Assembly (NCBI GenBank): GCA_937138255.1
Contig: CAKZOU010000066.1
Location: 35,860-99,859, forward strand
Direction of reading: 5' to 3'
DNA length: 64,000 nt
Origin: an uncultured Paracoccaceae bacterium
Lineage (GTDB): Bacteria; Pseudomonadota; Alphaproteobacteria; Rhodobacterales; Rhodobacteraceae
Part shown: positions 55,897 through 63,554 of the stretch, in pieces
Layout: the number at the start of each line of letters is the position of its first letter
Position numbering within the stretch: the stretch's first letter is position 1
Made by a program: the position numbers and the translations under genes
The notes under the pieces: generated by a model
The model's input: only the letters and a program-made list of their open reading frames with translations
Databases searched by the model: none
What the model was told of the DNA's origin: nothing

Positions 55897-57270
55897 ATGT
55901 CGCAGACCATTGAAGTGCCGCTTTGGCTTTTGATCCTGATCCTGCTCTTTGCGGCAGTGACCTTCGCGTCGCATTTCCTTTTCCCCTCGGTCCGCTGGTT
56001 TTTCCGCAAACGGGCGGTGCGCGTCATCGCGAGGCTGAACCAGCGGCTGACGCGGCCGATCGAGCCGTTCAAGATTGCCCGCCGCTACGACATGATCCAG
56101 CGGCTGATCTATGATCCCGAGGTGGCCAAGGCGATTTCCGAGCAGGCCGCGCTTGACGGTATTCCCGAGAACGTGGCTTTCGAGGATGCCCGCCGCTACG
56201 CGCGCGAGATCGTGCCGGGGTTTAGTGCCACGCTCTATTTCACCATCGGAGGGAGGCTTGCGCAGTGGGTCTCGCGGTCGATGTTTCGCATCCGCCTTGG
56301 CGCTTTTGATCGCGATCGGCTTGAGGCGCTCGATGCCAATGCGACGGTGGTGTTCATCGTCAACCACCGCTCGAACATGGATTATTTCCTGGTGACCTAT
56401 CTCATGTCGCGGGCTTCGGCGCTGTCTTTCGCGGTGGGGGAATGGGCGCGGATCTGGCCTTTGTCGGCGATCATCCGGTCGATGGGGGCCTTCTTCATCC
56501 GGCGCCGGTCGCGCGGGGTTCTCTATCGCCGCGTCCTTGCCCGCTATGTGCAAATGGCCACCGAGGGCGGTGTAACACAGGTGATATTCCCCGAAGGCGG
56601 GCTGACGCTGACCGGCCGCCTCGCGCCGCCCAAGCTTGGGCTTTTGAGCTATATTGTCTCGGATTGGCAACCGGAGAACCGGGACGTGATTTTTGTTCCG
56701 GTGGCGGTCAACTATGATCGCGTGCTTGAGGATTTCTACCTTATTGCCGCGCACAAGGCAGGAGTTCGCAAGTTCAAACCGCCGCTGCGCGAGGTCATGT
56801 CGATCTTGTTCAAACATATCTGGCAGCGGGTTTCATTCCGGCTACGCAAGTTTGGAACGGCCTCGGTCGGCTTTGGCGAGCCACTTGCCTTGGCCGAGTT
56901 CCTGAAGGGCCGCACCGGCGACCAGACGGAAGCGGTCGCCCATGAGTTGATGCGGCGGATCGAGGCGGTGATGCCTGTTCTGCCGGTTCCGCTTGTGGCG
57001 AAGGCGCTTTTGGCGGGCGTTGCGACCAAGGCCGAGATCGAAGCCGACGTGGCCGCTAACATCGCCGGCCTTGCTGGCAGGGGTGTTATCCTGCCGCGCC
57101 GGGATGCGACCAAGATCACCCAAGACGCGATCGAGATCCTGACCAAACGCAAGCTCATTGTGGAATCAGATGGCGCGATCACACTTGAGCCCGCCTCGGA
57201 AGACACGCTGGCCTTCTATGCGGCGTCGATTGTGCATCATTTTGATGCGGACGCAGCGAAAAATGGCTGA
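55897..57270 (+). CDS. plsB: Glycerol-3-phosphate 1-O-acyltransferase, PlsB type
   Basis: 457 residues, the short alphaproteobacterial form (E. coli PlsB has about 800). An N-terminal TM segment (LWLLILILLFAAVTFASHFLF) is followed by the acyltransferase motifs NHRSNMD (HX4D), GAFFIRRRSRG and FPEGG. It adds the first acyl chain to glycerol 3-phosphate at the inner membrane. The ATG at 55897 is where homology starts. It is divergent from ecm and precedes ccr by 137 bases. Confidence 0.87.
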   Translation: MSQTIEVPLWLLILILLFAAVTFASHFLFPSVRWFFRKRAVRVIARLNQRLTRPIEPFKIARRYDMIQRLIYDPEVAKAISEQAALDGIPENVAFEDARRYAREIVPGFSATLYFTIGGRLAQWVSRSMFRIRLGAFDRDRLEALDANATVVFIVNHRSNMDYFLVTYLMSRASALSFAVGEWARIWPLSAIIRSMGAFFIRRRSRGVLYRRVLARYVQMATEGGVTQVIFPEGGLTLTGRLAPPKLGLLSYIVSDWQPENRDVIFVPVAVNYDRVLEDFYLIAAHKAGVRKFKPPLREVMSILFKHIWQRVSFRLRKFGTASVGFGEPLALAEFLKGRTGDQTEAVAHELMRRIEAVMPVLPVPLVAKALLAGVATKAEIEADVAANIAGLAGRGVILPRRDATKITQDAIEILTKRKLIVESDGAITLEPASEDTLAFYAASIVHHFDADAAKNG

Positions 57271-57287
57271 AATTCTGCGTTTGCGAA

Positions 57288-57300
57288 GTAATATAATTAC
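57288..57300. promoter_or_regulatory. EMC inverted repeat GTAAT-ATA-ATTAC upstream of ccr
   Basis: Perfect arms with a 3-bp centre that contains TATAAT, a possible -10 hexamer. It lies 107 bases before the ccr ATG. TTTGCGAA and TTGCAAAG lie on either side and resemble half-sites of short-chain fatty acyl-CoA regulators, but their spacing does not match the known tandem arrangement. Confidence 0.6.
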
Positions 57301-57407
57301 AAAAACTCCCCTGTAGGGGTTGCAAAGTTGCTTCACCATTAATAGCCATAGGGTAACGCGCGATTCTGCGGCGCGGCGAAAACAGGATTTGCCCGATGGA
57401 GACACCG

Positions 57408-58697
57408 ATGGCACTCGACCAGACGACAGACACCGAATTGGCCACCGCCCCGAAGAAGGATCTCTACGAGGTGGGCGAGATCCCGCCCCTCGGCCACGTG
57501 CCGGAGAAGATGTATGCCTGGGCGATCCGCCGCGAGCGGCATGGCGAGCCCGAGAAGGCGTTTCAGGTCGAGGTGGTCGATTGCCCCAAGCCCGATAGCC
57601 ACGAGGTCCTCGTCATGGTCATGGCGGCGGGGGTCAACTACAACGGTGTCTGGGCCGGCCTCGGCATCCCGATCAGCCCCTTCGACGTGCATGGCGCACC
57701 CTATCATATCGCGGGCTCTGACGCGGCGGGGATCGTCTGGGCGGTGGGCGACAAGGTCAAACGCTGGAAAGTGGGCGACGAGGTTGTCATCCATTGCAAC
57801 CAAGACGACGGCGACGACGAGGAATGCAATGGCGGCGATCCGATGTTCTCGCCCAGCCAGCGGATCTGGGGCTATGAAACGCCGGACGGCTCGTTCGCCC
57901 AGTTCACCTGCGTGCAATCCCAGCAGCTCATGCACCGGCCCAAGCACCTGACCTGGGAAGAGAGCGCCTGCTATACGCTGACGCTGGCCACCGCCTACCG
58001 GATGCTGTTCGGCCACAAGCCGCATGAATTGAAGCCCGGCCAGAATGTTCTGGTCTGGGGCGCCTCGGGTGGCCTTGGCTCCTATGCGATCCAGCTCATC
58101 AACACGGCGGGCGCCAATGCGATCGGCGTCATCAGCGACGAGAGCAAGCGCGAGTTTGTGATGAGCCTTGGCGCCAAGGGGGTCATCAACCGCAACGATT
58201 TCAAATGCTGGGGCCAGATGCCCACGGTCAACACGCCGGAATACAAGGAGTGGTTCAACGAGACCCGCAAATTCGGCAAGGCGATCTGGGAGATCACCGG
58301 CAAGGGCAATAACGTCGATATCGTGTTTGAACACCCCGGCGAGGCGACCTTCCCTGTTTCGGTTTTCGTGGTCAAACGCGGCGGCATGGTGGTGATCTGC
58401 GCTGGCACCACGGGCTATAACCTGACCTTCGATGTGCGCTATCTCTGGATGCACCAGAAGCGTGTGCAGGGCAGCCACTTTGCCAACCTCAAGCAGGCAA
58501 GTCAGGCCAATCAGCTGATGGTGGAACGGCGGTTGGATCCTTGTATGTCCGAGGTGTTTGGCTGGGATGAGATCCCGTTCGCCCATACCAAGATGCGCCG
58601 CAACGAACACAAGCCGGGCAATATGGCGGTGCTCGTCCAAAGCCCGCAGACCGGCTTGCGGACCTTCGACGACGTCATCGCCGAAAGCAGATCCTGA
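57408..58697 (+). CDS. ccr: Crotonyl-CoA carboxylase/reductase
   Basis: 429 residues of the zinc-less MDR family. Near-identical blocks to R. sphaeroides Ccr are seen: PPLGHVPEKMYAWAIRRERH, IHCNQDDGDDEECNGGDPMF, the NADPH-binding VLVWGASGGLGSYAIQL and FEHPGEATFPVS. It reductively carboxylates crotonyl-CoA to (2S)-ethylmalonyl-CoA, the entry step of the pathway. GGAGACACCG precedes the ATG at 57408. The gene ends in a strong terminator before luxR. Confidence 0.97.
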   Translation: MALDQTTDTELATAPKKDLYEVGEIPPLGHVPEKMYAWAIRRERHGEPEKAFQVEVVDCPKPDSHEVLVMVMAAGVNYNGVWAGLGIPISPFDVHGAPYHIAGSDAAGIVWAVGDKVKRWKVGDEVVIHCNQDDGDDEECNGGDPMFSPSQRIWGYETPDGSFAQFTCVQSQQLMHRPKHLTWEESACYTLTLATAYRMLFGHKPHELKPGQNVLVWGASGGLGSYAIQLINTAGANAIGVISDESKREFVMSLGAKGVINRNDFKCWGQMPTVNTPEYKEWFNETRKFGKAIWEITGKGNNVDIVFEHPGEATFPVSVFVVKRGGMVVICAGTTGYNLTFDVRYLWMHQKRVQGSHFANLKQASQANQLMVERRLDPCMSEVFGWDEIPFAHTKMRRNEHKPGNMAVLVQSPQTGLRTFDDVIAESRS

Positions 58698-58721
58698 CAC
58701 TCTTCCCTGAGTGATCCAAGG

Positions 58722-58752
58722 GGGCGCGCGCCGGAAACGGCCGCGCCCTTTT
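58722..58752 (+). terminator. Rho-independent terminator of ccr
   Basis: The stem GGGCGCG / CGCGCCC continues into GCCG / CGGC closed by a GAAA tetraloop, with one bulged C. TTTT follows. It separates ccr from luxR. Confidence 0.85.
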
Positions 58753-58828
58753 CGCTTGAAACCCCGCTATTTCTGAGGGGGGCAAATAGGCGAGTAATCC
58801 GTTAACCGGGGCCGTGCTAACATGAGAC

Positions 58829-58843
58829 TTAACCGTTTGTTAA
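58829..58843. promoter_or_regulatory. CtrA-type box upstream of luxR-luxI
   Basis: TTAA-CCGTTTG-TTAA, continuing as TTAACC on both halves, matches the full CtrA consensus TTAACC-like N7 TTAA. Another GTTAACC is at 58801 and a CTAAC at 58817. It lies 30 bp before the small ORF at 58874. Confidence 0.6.
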
Positions 58844-58873
58844 CCAATCACGGGGAGGGTGATCTTGGGGAAT

Positions 58874-59083
58874 ATGTGGATTATCGATGTGATCGCCGAC
58901 CTCAAGGCTTTTGCTGATCAAAACGAGTTGCCGCTTCTGTCGCGGCAACTTTCCGAAACTGCAAAGGTTGCCGTGGCCGAGATTGCGCCGACTGTGGGTG
59001 AAGTTCCCGCACTTCCACCGGGGGAGGACGGTTATGTTGGAGTTGGTGGCTGGACAACTGGAGGCAGCGGGCAGCCTCAGTGA
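58874..59083 (+). CDS. Small protein upstream of and overlapping luxR
   Basis: 69 residues, beginning MWIIDVIADLKAFADQNELP, an amphipathic helix region followed by an acidic and Pro/Gly-rich end. A GTG at 58859 gives a five-residue longer reading with a GGGGAG box. It overlaps luxR by 50 bases, so its translation could gate luxR. I do not recognise a family. Coding status is plausible from its position and ribosome-binding site but not certain. Confidence 0.5.
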   Translation: MWIIDVIADLKAFADQNELPLLSRQLSETAKVAVAEIAPTVGEVPALPPGEDGYVGVGGWTTGGSGQPQ

Positions 59084-59801
59084 TCTTCAGAAGATTGTTG
59101 TCGGCTTGCGAGACAGTCTTGGAATAGATCACATCGTCTATCATTGGGTCAGCGCAGATGGGGAGCAATACGGTTGTGGAACCTATGATCCGGTTTGGGT
59201 TCAGCGCTATGTCGACCGGGAATACCTGCGTATAGATCCGGTCATTCTGGCCTGCTTCAAGCGATATCACCCTGTTGACTGGCGCCGCCTCGATTGGTCG
59301 TCGCGTGTTGCCAAAGCCTTCCGGCAGGATGCGCTCGAGCATGGGGTCGGCAATCAGGGGTATTCCGTACCGATCCACGGCCCGAGCGGTCAGTTTGCCC
59401 TTCTTACCTTGTCGCATATGGCCGATGACGAAGAGTGGGACGCGTTCGTTGGACTGCATCAGCGAGAGATCATACTGGTGGCGCACTACCTCAACACCAA
59501 GGCGCTCGAGATTGCCTCCAGCCGTGCGCCGAAACTTTCCAAGCCTTTGTCGCCTCGTGAAGTCGATGCCCTGACCTATCTGGCCATGGGGTATTCCCGA
59601 GGGCAGGTTGCCGAGATGCTGGCGATCTCGGAGCATACGTTGCGGGCCTATATCGAAAGCGCGCGGCTCAAGCTCAATGCCCAGAATACGATCAGCGCGG
59701 TGGCGCAGGCCCTGCTGAACGGCCATATCGTGATTGGCGGAGCCGACCGTGCCGCGCCGGGCGACTGGCCAGGAAAACTGCGGCCGGCGATGGCCGGTTA
59801 G
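59034..59801 (+). CDS. luxR: LuxR-family autoinducer-binding regulator
   Basis: 255 residues. The N-terminal autoinducer-binding domain (about 10-165) has the conserved Trp/Tyr/Asp pattern in YHWVSADG, REYLRIDPV and PVDWRRLDW. The C-terminal GerE helix-turn-helix reads LSPREVDALTYLAMGYSRG then VAEMLAISEHTLRAYI. The ATG at 59034 has GGGGGAGGACGG upstream; the longer reading is rejected. It pairs with luxI 74 bases on. Regulation by CtrA is suggested by the upstream box. Confidence 0.92.
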   Translation: MLELVAGQLEAAGSLSDLQKIVVGLRDSLGIDHIVYHWVSADGEQYGCGTYDPVWVQRYVDREYLRIDPVILACFKRYHPVDWRRLDWSSRVAKAFRQDALEHGVGNQGYSVPIHGPSGQFALLTLSHMADDEEWDAFVGLHQREIILVAHYLNTKALEIASSRAPKLSKPLSPREVDALTYLAMGYSRGQVAEMLAISEHTLRAYIESARLKLNAQNTISAVAQALLNGHIVIGGADRAAPGDWPGKLRPAMAG

Positions 59802-59875
59802 CGGCAACGAACGGGTCAGCAAGGGTCTCTTATCGCTTGCGACCTAGTTTCGGCCTCCTGTTTCCAGGGGGCGCC

Positions 59876-60505
59876 ATGCTTCGGTATCTTAGAAGCTCTG
59901 AACTGAGCCGATTTCCCGAACTTCAATCATCCATGTTCCGCGATCGCGCCGCGCAATTTCGGGATCGGCTGGGTTGGGAGGTGACGGTCGACGAGCGCGG
60001 CTGGGAAAGTGATCAATACGATGCGCTCGATCCCCTCTATGTCATCTGGCAGCTGCCGGACGGGGCGCATGGCGGCTCGATGCGGTTTCTGCCGACCACG
60101 GGTCGGACCATGACCAACGAGCATTTCCTCTCGCTCCTCGAGGGGGTGCCGCTGCATGATCCGATGACGTGGGAATGCACGCGCTTCTGCCTCAGTCCGC
60201 GGGCAAGCGGGCAGGTCGCGGCGGCGCTGATGCTCGGCGGTGGCGAGGTGATGCGGCATCTCGCGATCCGGCATTTCCTTGGGGTGTTTGACGCGCGGAT
60301 GGTGCGGATCTATCGCCAGATCGGGGCCTCGCCCAAGCTTTTGGGCACGGATAAATCCGGCCCTTCGCCGATCAGCGCTGGGCTTTGGACCTATGATCCG
60401 CTGGATCGTTTGCGCATTCTGCACCGCGTCGGCATCTCTGCCGCGATCTCGGAGCGCTGGGTCGAACGTTCGCTTGGAACCCTGCCCTTGCCGCTTTCTG
60501 CCTGA
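59876..60505 (+). CDS. luxI: Acyl-homoserine-lactone synthase LuxI
   Basis: 209 residues. Conserved LuxI residues are visible: MFRDRAAQFRDRLGWEVT (Arg, Phe, Trp), ESDQYDALDPLYV (Asp), GSMRFLPTTG (Arg) and WECTRFCL (Glu, Arg). It makes an AHL signal from SAM and acyl-ACP. The ATG at 59876 has AGGGGG upstream. No clear lux box is seen between luxR and luxI. It sits downstream of ccr, as do some luxRI pairs in roseobacters. Confidence 0.92.
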   Translation: MLRYLRSSELSRFPELQSSMFRDRAAQFRDRLGWEVTVDERGWESDQYDALDPLYVIWQLPDGAHGGSMRFLPTTGRTMTNEHFLSLLEGVPLHDPMTWECTRFCLSPRASGQVAAALMLGGGEVMRHLAIRHFLGVFDARMVRIYRQIGASPKLLGTDKSGPSPISAGLWTYDPLDRLRILHRVGISAAISERWVERSLGTLPLPLSA

Positions 60506-60547
60506 TGGCCTCTGGCCCTGTCCGGCGTTGCTGGATAGGGTCGCGCC

Positions 60548-62077
60548 ATGACCGCTCTTGCCCCCACATTCTCTGCCGATCAGGCCGCCGCCTGGGATGC
60601 GATCGCCGAGGCGCTGCGCGGGGCGGGGATCAACCTTGACGACAGCCTCTTGATGCCGCCCGAGGCGGGTGGATCGCAGGTGATGGCGGTGATCGGCAAG
60701 GCGGGGTCGGGCAAGACGATGCTCCTGTCAGAGCTGACCAAGGCTTTGAACGAGGCGGGCGTCGATCTCGTTTCCGGCGATTGGGAGGGCAAGCGGCGCA
60801 AGGACCGGCGGACGCTGGCGATCCTCGCGCCCACCAACAAGGCAGCGAGCGTGTTGCGGAACCTCGGCGTGCCGGCGACGACGATCCACCGCATCCTTTA
60901 TACCCCCGTCTACGATCCCGAATACGAGAAGATCGCCGAGTGGCTCGCGGGGCAGGGCGAGCGGCCGCAGATCGAGGGGCTGACCGAGCTGGCGCTGGAT
61001 CGCGCCTTCGGCTCCTACCAGATCAACAAATCGGTCCCGGCGGCGCTGGCTGCGGCGGGCCTGCGCGGATCGGATTTCATCATCGGCTGGAAACGGCGCG
61101 AGGATTCGCTGGATATTGGCTTTGTCGATGAAAGCTCGATGCTGGATGAGCGGCAGTTTGAAGACCTGCAGGAAATCTTCCCCTCGCTCGTCCTCTTCGG
61201 CGATCCCGCACAGTTGCCCCCCGTGCAAAGCACCGGCGGCATGGTCTTCGATGCCCTGCCTGACGACCGCAAGCTGATCCTGCACCGCATCCACCGGCAA
61301 GAGGCCGACAACCCGATCCTCGATCTCGCCCACGCACTGGCCGACCCAGAACTCGATTTCCAAGGGTTCGAGGATATGATCAGCGCCGCCGCGAGGCGCG
61401 ACGAGCGGGTGGTCTGGGCCGAGCGGGTCGAATCCGACCTGATGGCGCGCTCGCCGGTTTTGGTCTGGCGCAACGCCACGCGCATTCGCCTGATCCATGC
61501 CTTCCGCGCGGCCTATGGCGTGCCGGAGGGCGAGTTGATCGAGGGCGAGCCGCTCATTTGCGACGGGATCGAATTGCCGCTCAAGCATCGCAAGAAGCGG
61601 CTCGATCTCGAGGCGCGGGGGCTGATCAAGGGCGCGCAGGTGATCTACCTCGGACCGGGCCGGCGGCCCGGCTTCTCGCGCCTGCATATCATCGGCGCCG
61701 AAGATCCGCAGGTGAACGCCGCGAGCATCATCAAGATCGAGAAAGAGGGCGACGAAGAGCCCTTCATCCCCTTTGCCGCCCGCATGGGGGCGACCTTCCT
61801 GCATGGCGCGGCGGTGACGATCCACAAGGCGCAGGGCTCACAGTGGGATACGGTGCAGGTCTTTGGGCCCGACATCTATACCGCGGCGCGGATGGGGCGC
61901 GTCGAGGCGGGGCAGCCCTTGTGGAAACGGCTTGCCTATGTGGCGATCACGCGGGCAGAAACGCAGTTGCGCTGGGTGGTGCGCAACCGGCTTGCCAAGC
62001 CGAGCGGGCCCTTGCGGGTGGATGATCTTCCCGCCGCGCCTGCGAGCTTTGCACTGGAACGAGAGGACACGGAATGA
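60548..62077 (+). CDS. SF1B DNA helicase, RecD/Dda-like
   Basis: 509 residues. Helicase motifs in order are GKAGSGKT (Walker A, about 50-57), APTNKAA (Ia), FVDESSM (Walker B), LFGDPAQLPPV (III), VLVWRN (IV region), TIHKAQGSQW (V) and YVAITRAE (VI). It should unwind DNA 5' to 3' with ATP, in repair or replication restart. It lacks the long RecD N-terminal domains. Its stop overlaps the next start as ATGA, so it is coupled to an SDR gene of no obvious relation. Confidence 0.88.
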   Translation: MTALAPTFSADQAAAWDAIAEALRGAGINLDDSLLMPPEAGGSQVMAVIGKAGSGKTMLLSELTKALNEAGVDLVSGDWEGKRRKDRRTLAILAPTNKAASVLRNLGVPATTIHRILYTPVYDPEYEKIAEWLAGQGERPQIEGLTELALDRAFGSYQINKSVPAALAAAGLRGSDFIIGWKRREDSLDIGFVDESSMLDERQFEDLQEIFPSLVLFGDPAQLPPVQSTGGMVFDALPDDRKLILHRIHRQEADNPILDLAHALADPELDFQGFEDMISAAARRDERVVWAERVESDLMARSPVLVWRNATRIRLIHAFRAAYGVPEGELIEGEPLICDGIELPLKHRKKRLDLEARGLIKGAQVIYLGPGRRPGFSRLHIIGAEDPQVNAASIIKIEKEGDEEPFIPFAARMGATFLHGAAVTIHKAQGSQWDTVQVFGPDIYTAARMGRVEAGQPLWKRLAYVAITRAETQLRWVVRNRLAKPSGPLRVDDLPAAPASFALEREDTE

Positions 62078-62802
62078 AGACGATCATCGTGACAGGCGCG
62101 AGCGCGGGGATTGGCCGGGCGGTGGCCGAGCGGTTTCTCGACGATGGCTGGCAGGTGGGGCTGATCGCCCGCCGGGCGGAGCTTCTTGAGGAGATGGCCG
62201 AAGGTCGCGGCAATGCCGTGATCCTGCCCTGCGATGTGGCCGAGGCGGATCAGGTGGAGCGGGCATTTGCGGAGTTCGCGGCCAAGGCGGCGCGGCTCGA
62301 CGTGCTCTTCAACAACGCCGGTATCTTCACGCCCGCAGCCCCGATCGACGAGGTGCCGGTCGAAGACTGGATGCGCGCTGTCTCGGTCAACCTGACGGGG
62401 ATGTTCCTTTGCGCCCGCGCGGCATTCGGCCAGATGCGGCGGCAGGTGCCGCAAGGCGGGCGGATCATCAACAACGGCTCGATCTCGGCCCATGCGCCGC
62501 GCGAGGGGGCGGTGACCTATACGACGACGAAGCACGGGATCACCGGCCTGACGCGCCAACTCGCATTGGATGGCCGCCCCTTCGATATTGCCTGCGGCCA
62601 GATCGACATCGGCAACGCCATGACCGATCTTCTTGCCGGGATTGCCGACCGCGCACGCGCCGAGGGCAAACCTGTGCCGCCGCATATCGACGTGGCGCTG
62701 GTGGCCGATGCCGTGGCGCAGATGGCGGCGCTGCCCTTGTCGGCCAACACCCTCTTCCAGACGCTGATGGCGACGCAGATGCCCTTTGTCGGGCGCGGTT
62801 AG
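62074..62802 (+). CDS. SDR-family oxidoreductase
   Basis: 242 residues. TGASAGIGRAV at the N-terminus, FNNAGIF, NNGSIS and the catalytic YTTTKHG are visible. An Arg-rich start of the second strand region (IARRAELL) suggests NADP(H). It is translationally coupled to the helicase gene. Substrate unknown. Its stop overlaps the converging TIGR02186 stop. Confidence 0.86.
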   Translation: MKTIIVTGASAGIGRAVAERFLDDGWQVGLIARRAELLEEMAEGRGNAVILPCDVAEADQVERAFAEFAAKAARLDVLFNNAGIFTPAAPIDEVPVEDWMRAVSVNLTGMFLCARAAFGQMRRQVPQGGRIINNGSISAHAPREGAVTYTTTKHGITGLTRQLALDGRPFDIACGQIDIGNAMTDLLAGIADRARAEGKPVPPHIDVALVADAVAQMAALPLSANTLFQTLMATQMPFVGRG

Positions 62803-63554
62803 CGGCGCAGCGCGGCGAAGGCGGCCGAGGCGCCCCATCCGGCGGCAACGGCGATCAGGAGCGACATGATCCCGTAGAGAACCGCGTTGTCCTGTGCCAT
62901 GCGATAGAGCCAGCGTTCGATGCCCACCTTCTCGACCGGAATGATCGTGTCGTATTCGTCGATGACTATGCCGCCGCGGGTCAGGAAGATGCGGGTCTCG
63001 TAGGCGCCCTCGGTAATGTTCGACGGCAAGTTGATGGCGGTGCGGAACAGCGTGTCTTCCTCCAGATCGACGGTGCCGATGAAGGTCGAATAAAGGCCGG
63101 CATCGCTGCGAATGCGGATCAGGGCTTCGGTAAAGGATTCTGACCCTTCGACCTTGGCGCCCACCGACCGGATCGCCCGCGACATGGTCACGGAATGCCG
63201 GAGATCCTCGACCTCTTTGAGAACCTCTTCGATCGGGCCGCTGGTGGCAACGGCATAGAAGCTTGGCGCCGCATCGACCTCGACCGCATCGGCGTTGATC
63301 CAGATGCCATACTTGCGCTCTTTACGGCGGACGGTGATCGGCGTTTTCGGGCCCGACACGGTGATGATGACCCCCAGATCGCCGTCGACGGTTTCGGTCC
63401 CGTCACGCTTGATGGCGCCAAAGATGAGGATGTGCGACCCTTCAAAGGTCGCCGTGATGGCCACTTCGTCCTGGCTGAGACCAAGGACGATCTCTTCGGC
63501 CTTGGCTGGCATGGCGAAGAGCAGGGCTGCGAGGAGGAGATGAAGAATACGCAT
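62799..63554 (-). CDS. TIGR02186 family membrane-anchored protein
   Basis: 251 residues. A signal peptide (RILHLLLAALLFAMPAKAEE) is followed by a beta-rich periplasmic domain (LGLSQDEVAITATFEGSHIL) and a C-terminal TM segment (LYGIMSLLIAVAAGWGASAAF). Family members in Rhodobacterales typically lie next to a TauE/SafE exporter, as here: the exporter stop and this start overlap as TGATG. They may form an exporter complex. Function is unknown. Confidence 0.86.
   Translation of the reverse strand: MRILHLLLAALLFAMPAKAEEIVLGLSQDEVAITATFEGSHILIFGAIKRDGTETVDGDLGVIITVSGPKTPITVRRKERKYGIWINADAVEVDAAPSFYAVATSGPIEEVLKEVEDLRHSVTMSRAIRSVGAKVEGSESFTEALIRIRSDAGLYSTFIGTVDLEEDTLFRTAINLPSNITEGAYETRIFLTRGGIVIDEYDTIIPVEKVGIERWLYRMAQDNAVLYGIMSLLIAVAAGWGASAAFAALRR

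Noticed and set aside
57281..57330. Tandem TTTGCAAA-type sites for a PccR/ScfR regulator at ccr
   Set aside because: Only imperfect TTTGCGAA and TTGCAAAG are present, far apart; the known N4 spacing is absent.
59802..59875. A lux box between luxR and luxI
   Set aside because: No convincing 18-20-bp dyad can be found in this gap.
60548..62077. SF1 helicase as a prophage or mobile-element marker
   Set aside because: No phage or transfer genes surround it, and its codon pattern matches its neighbours.
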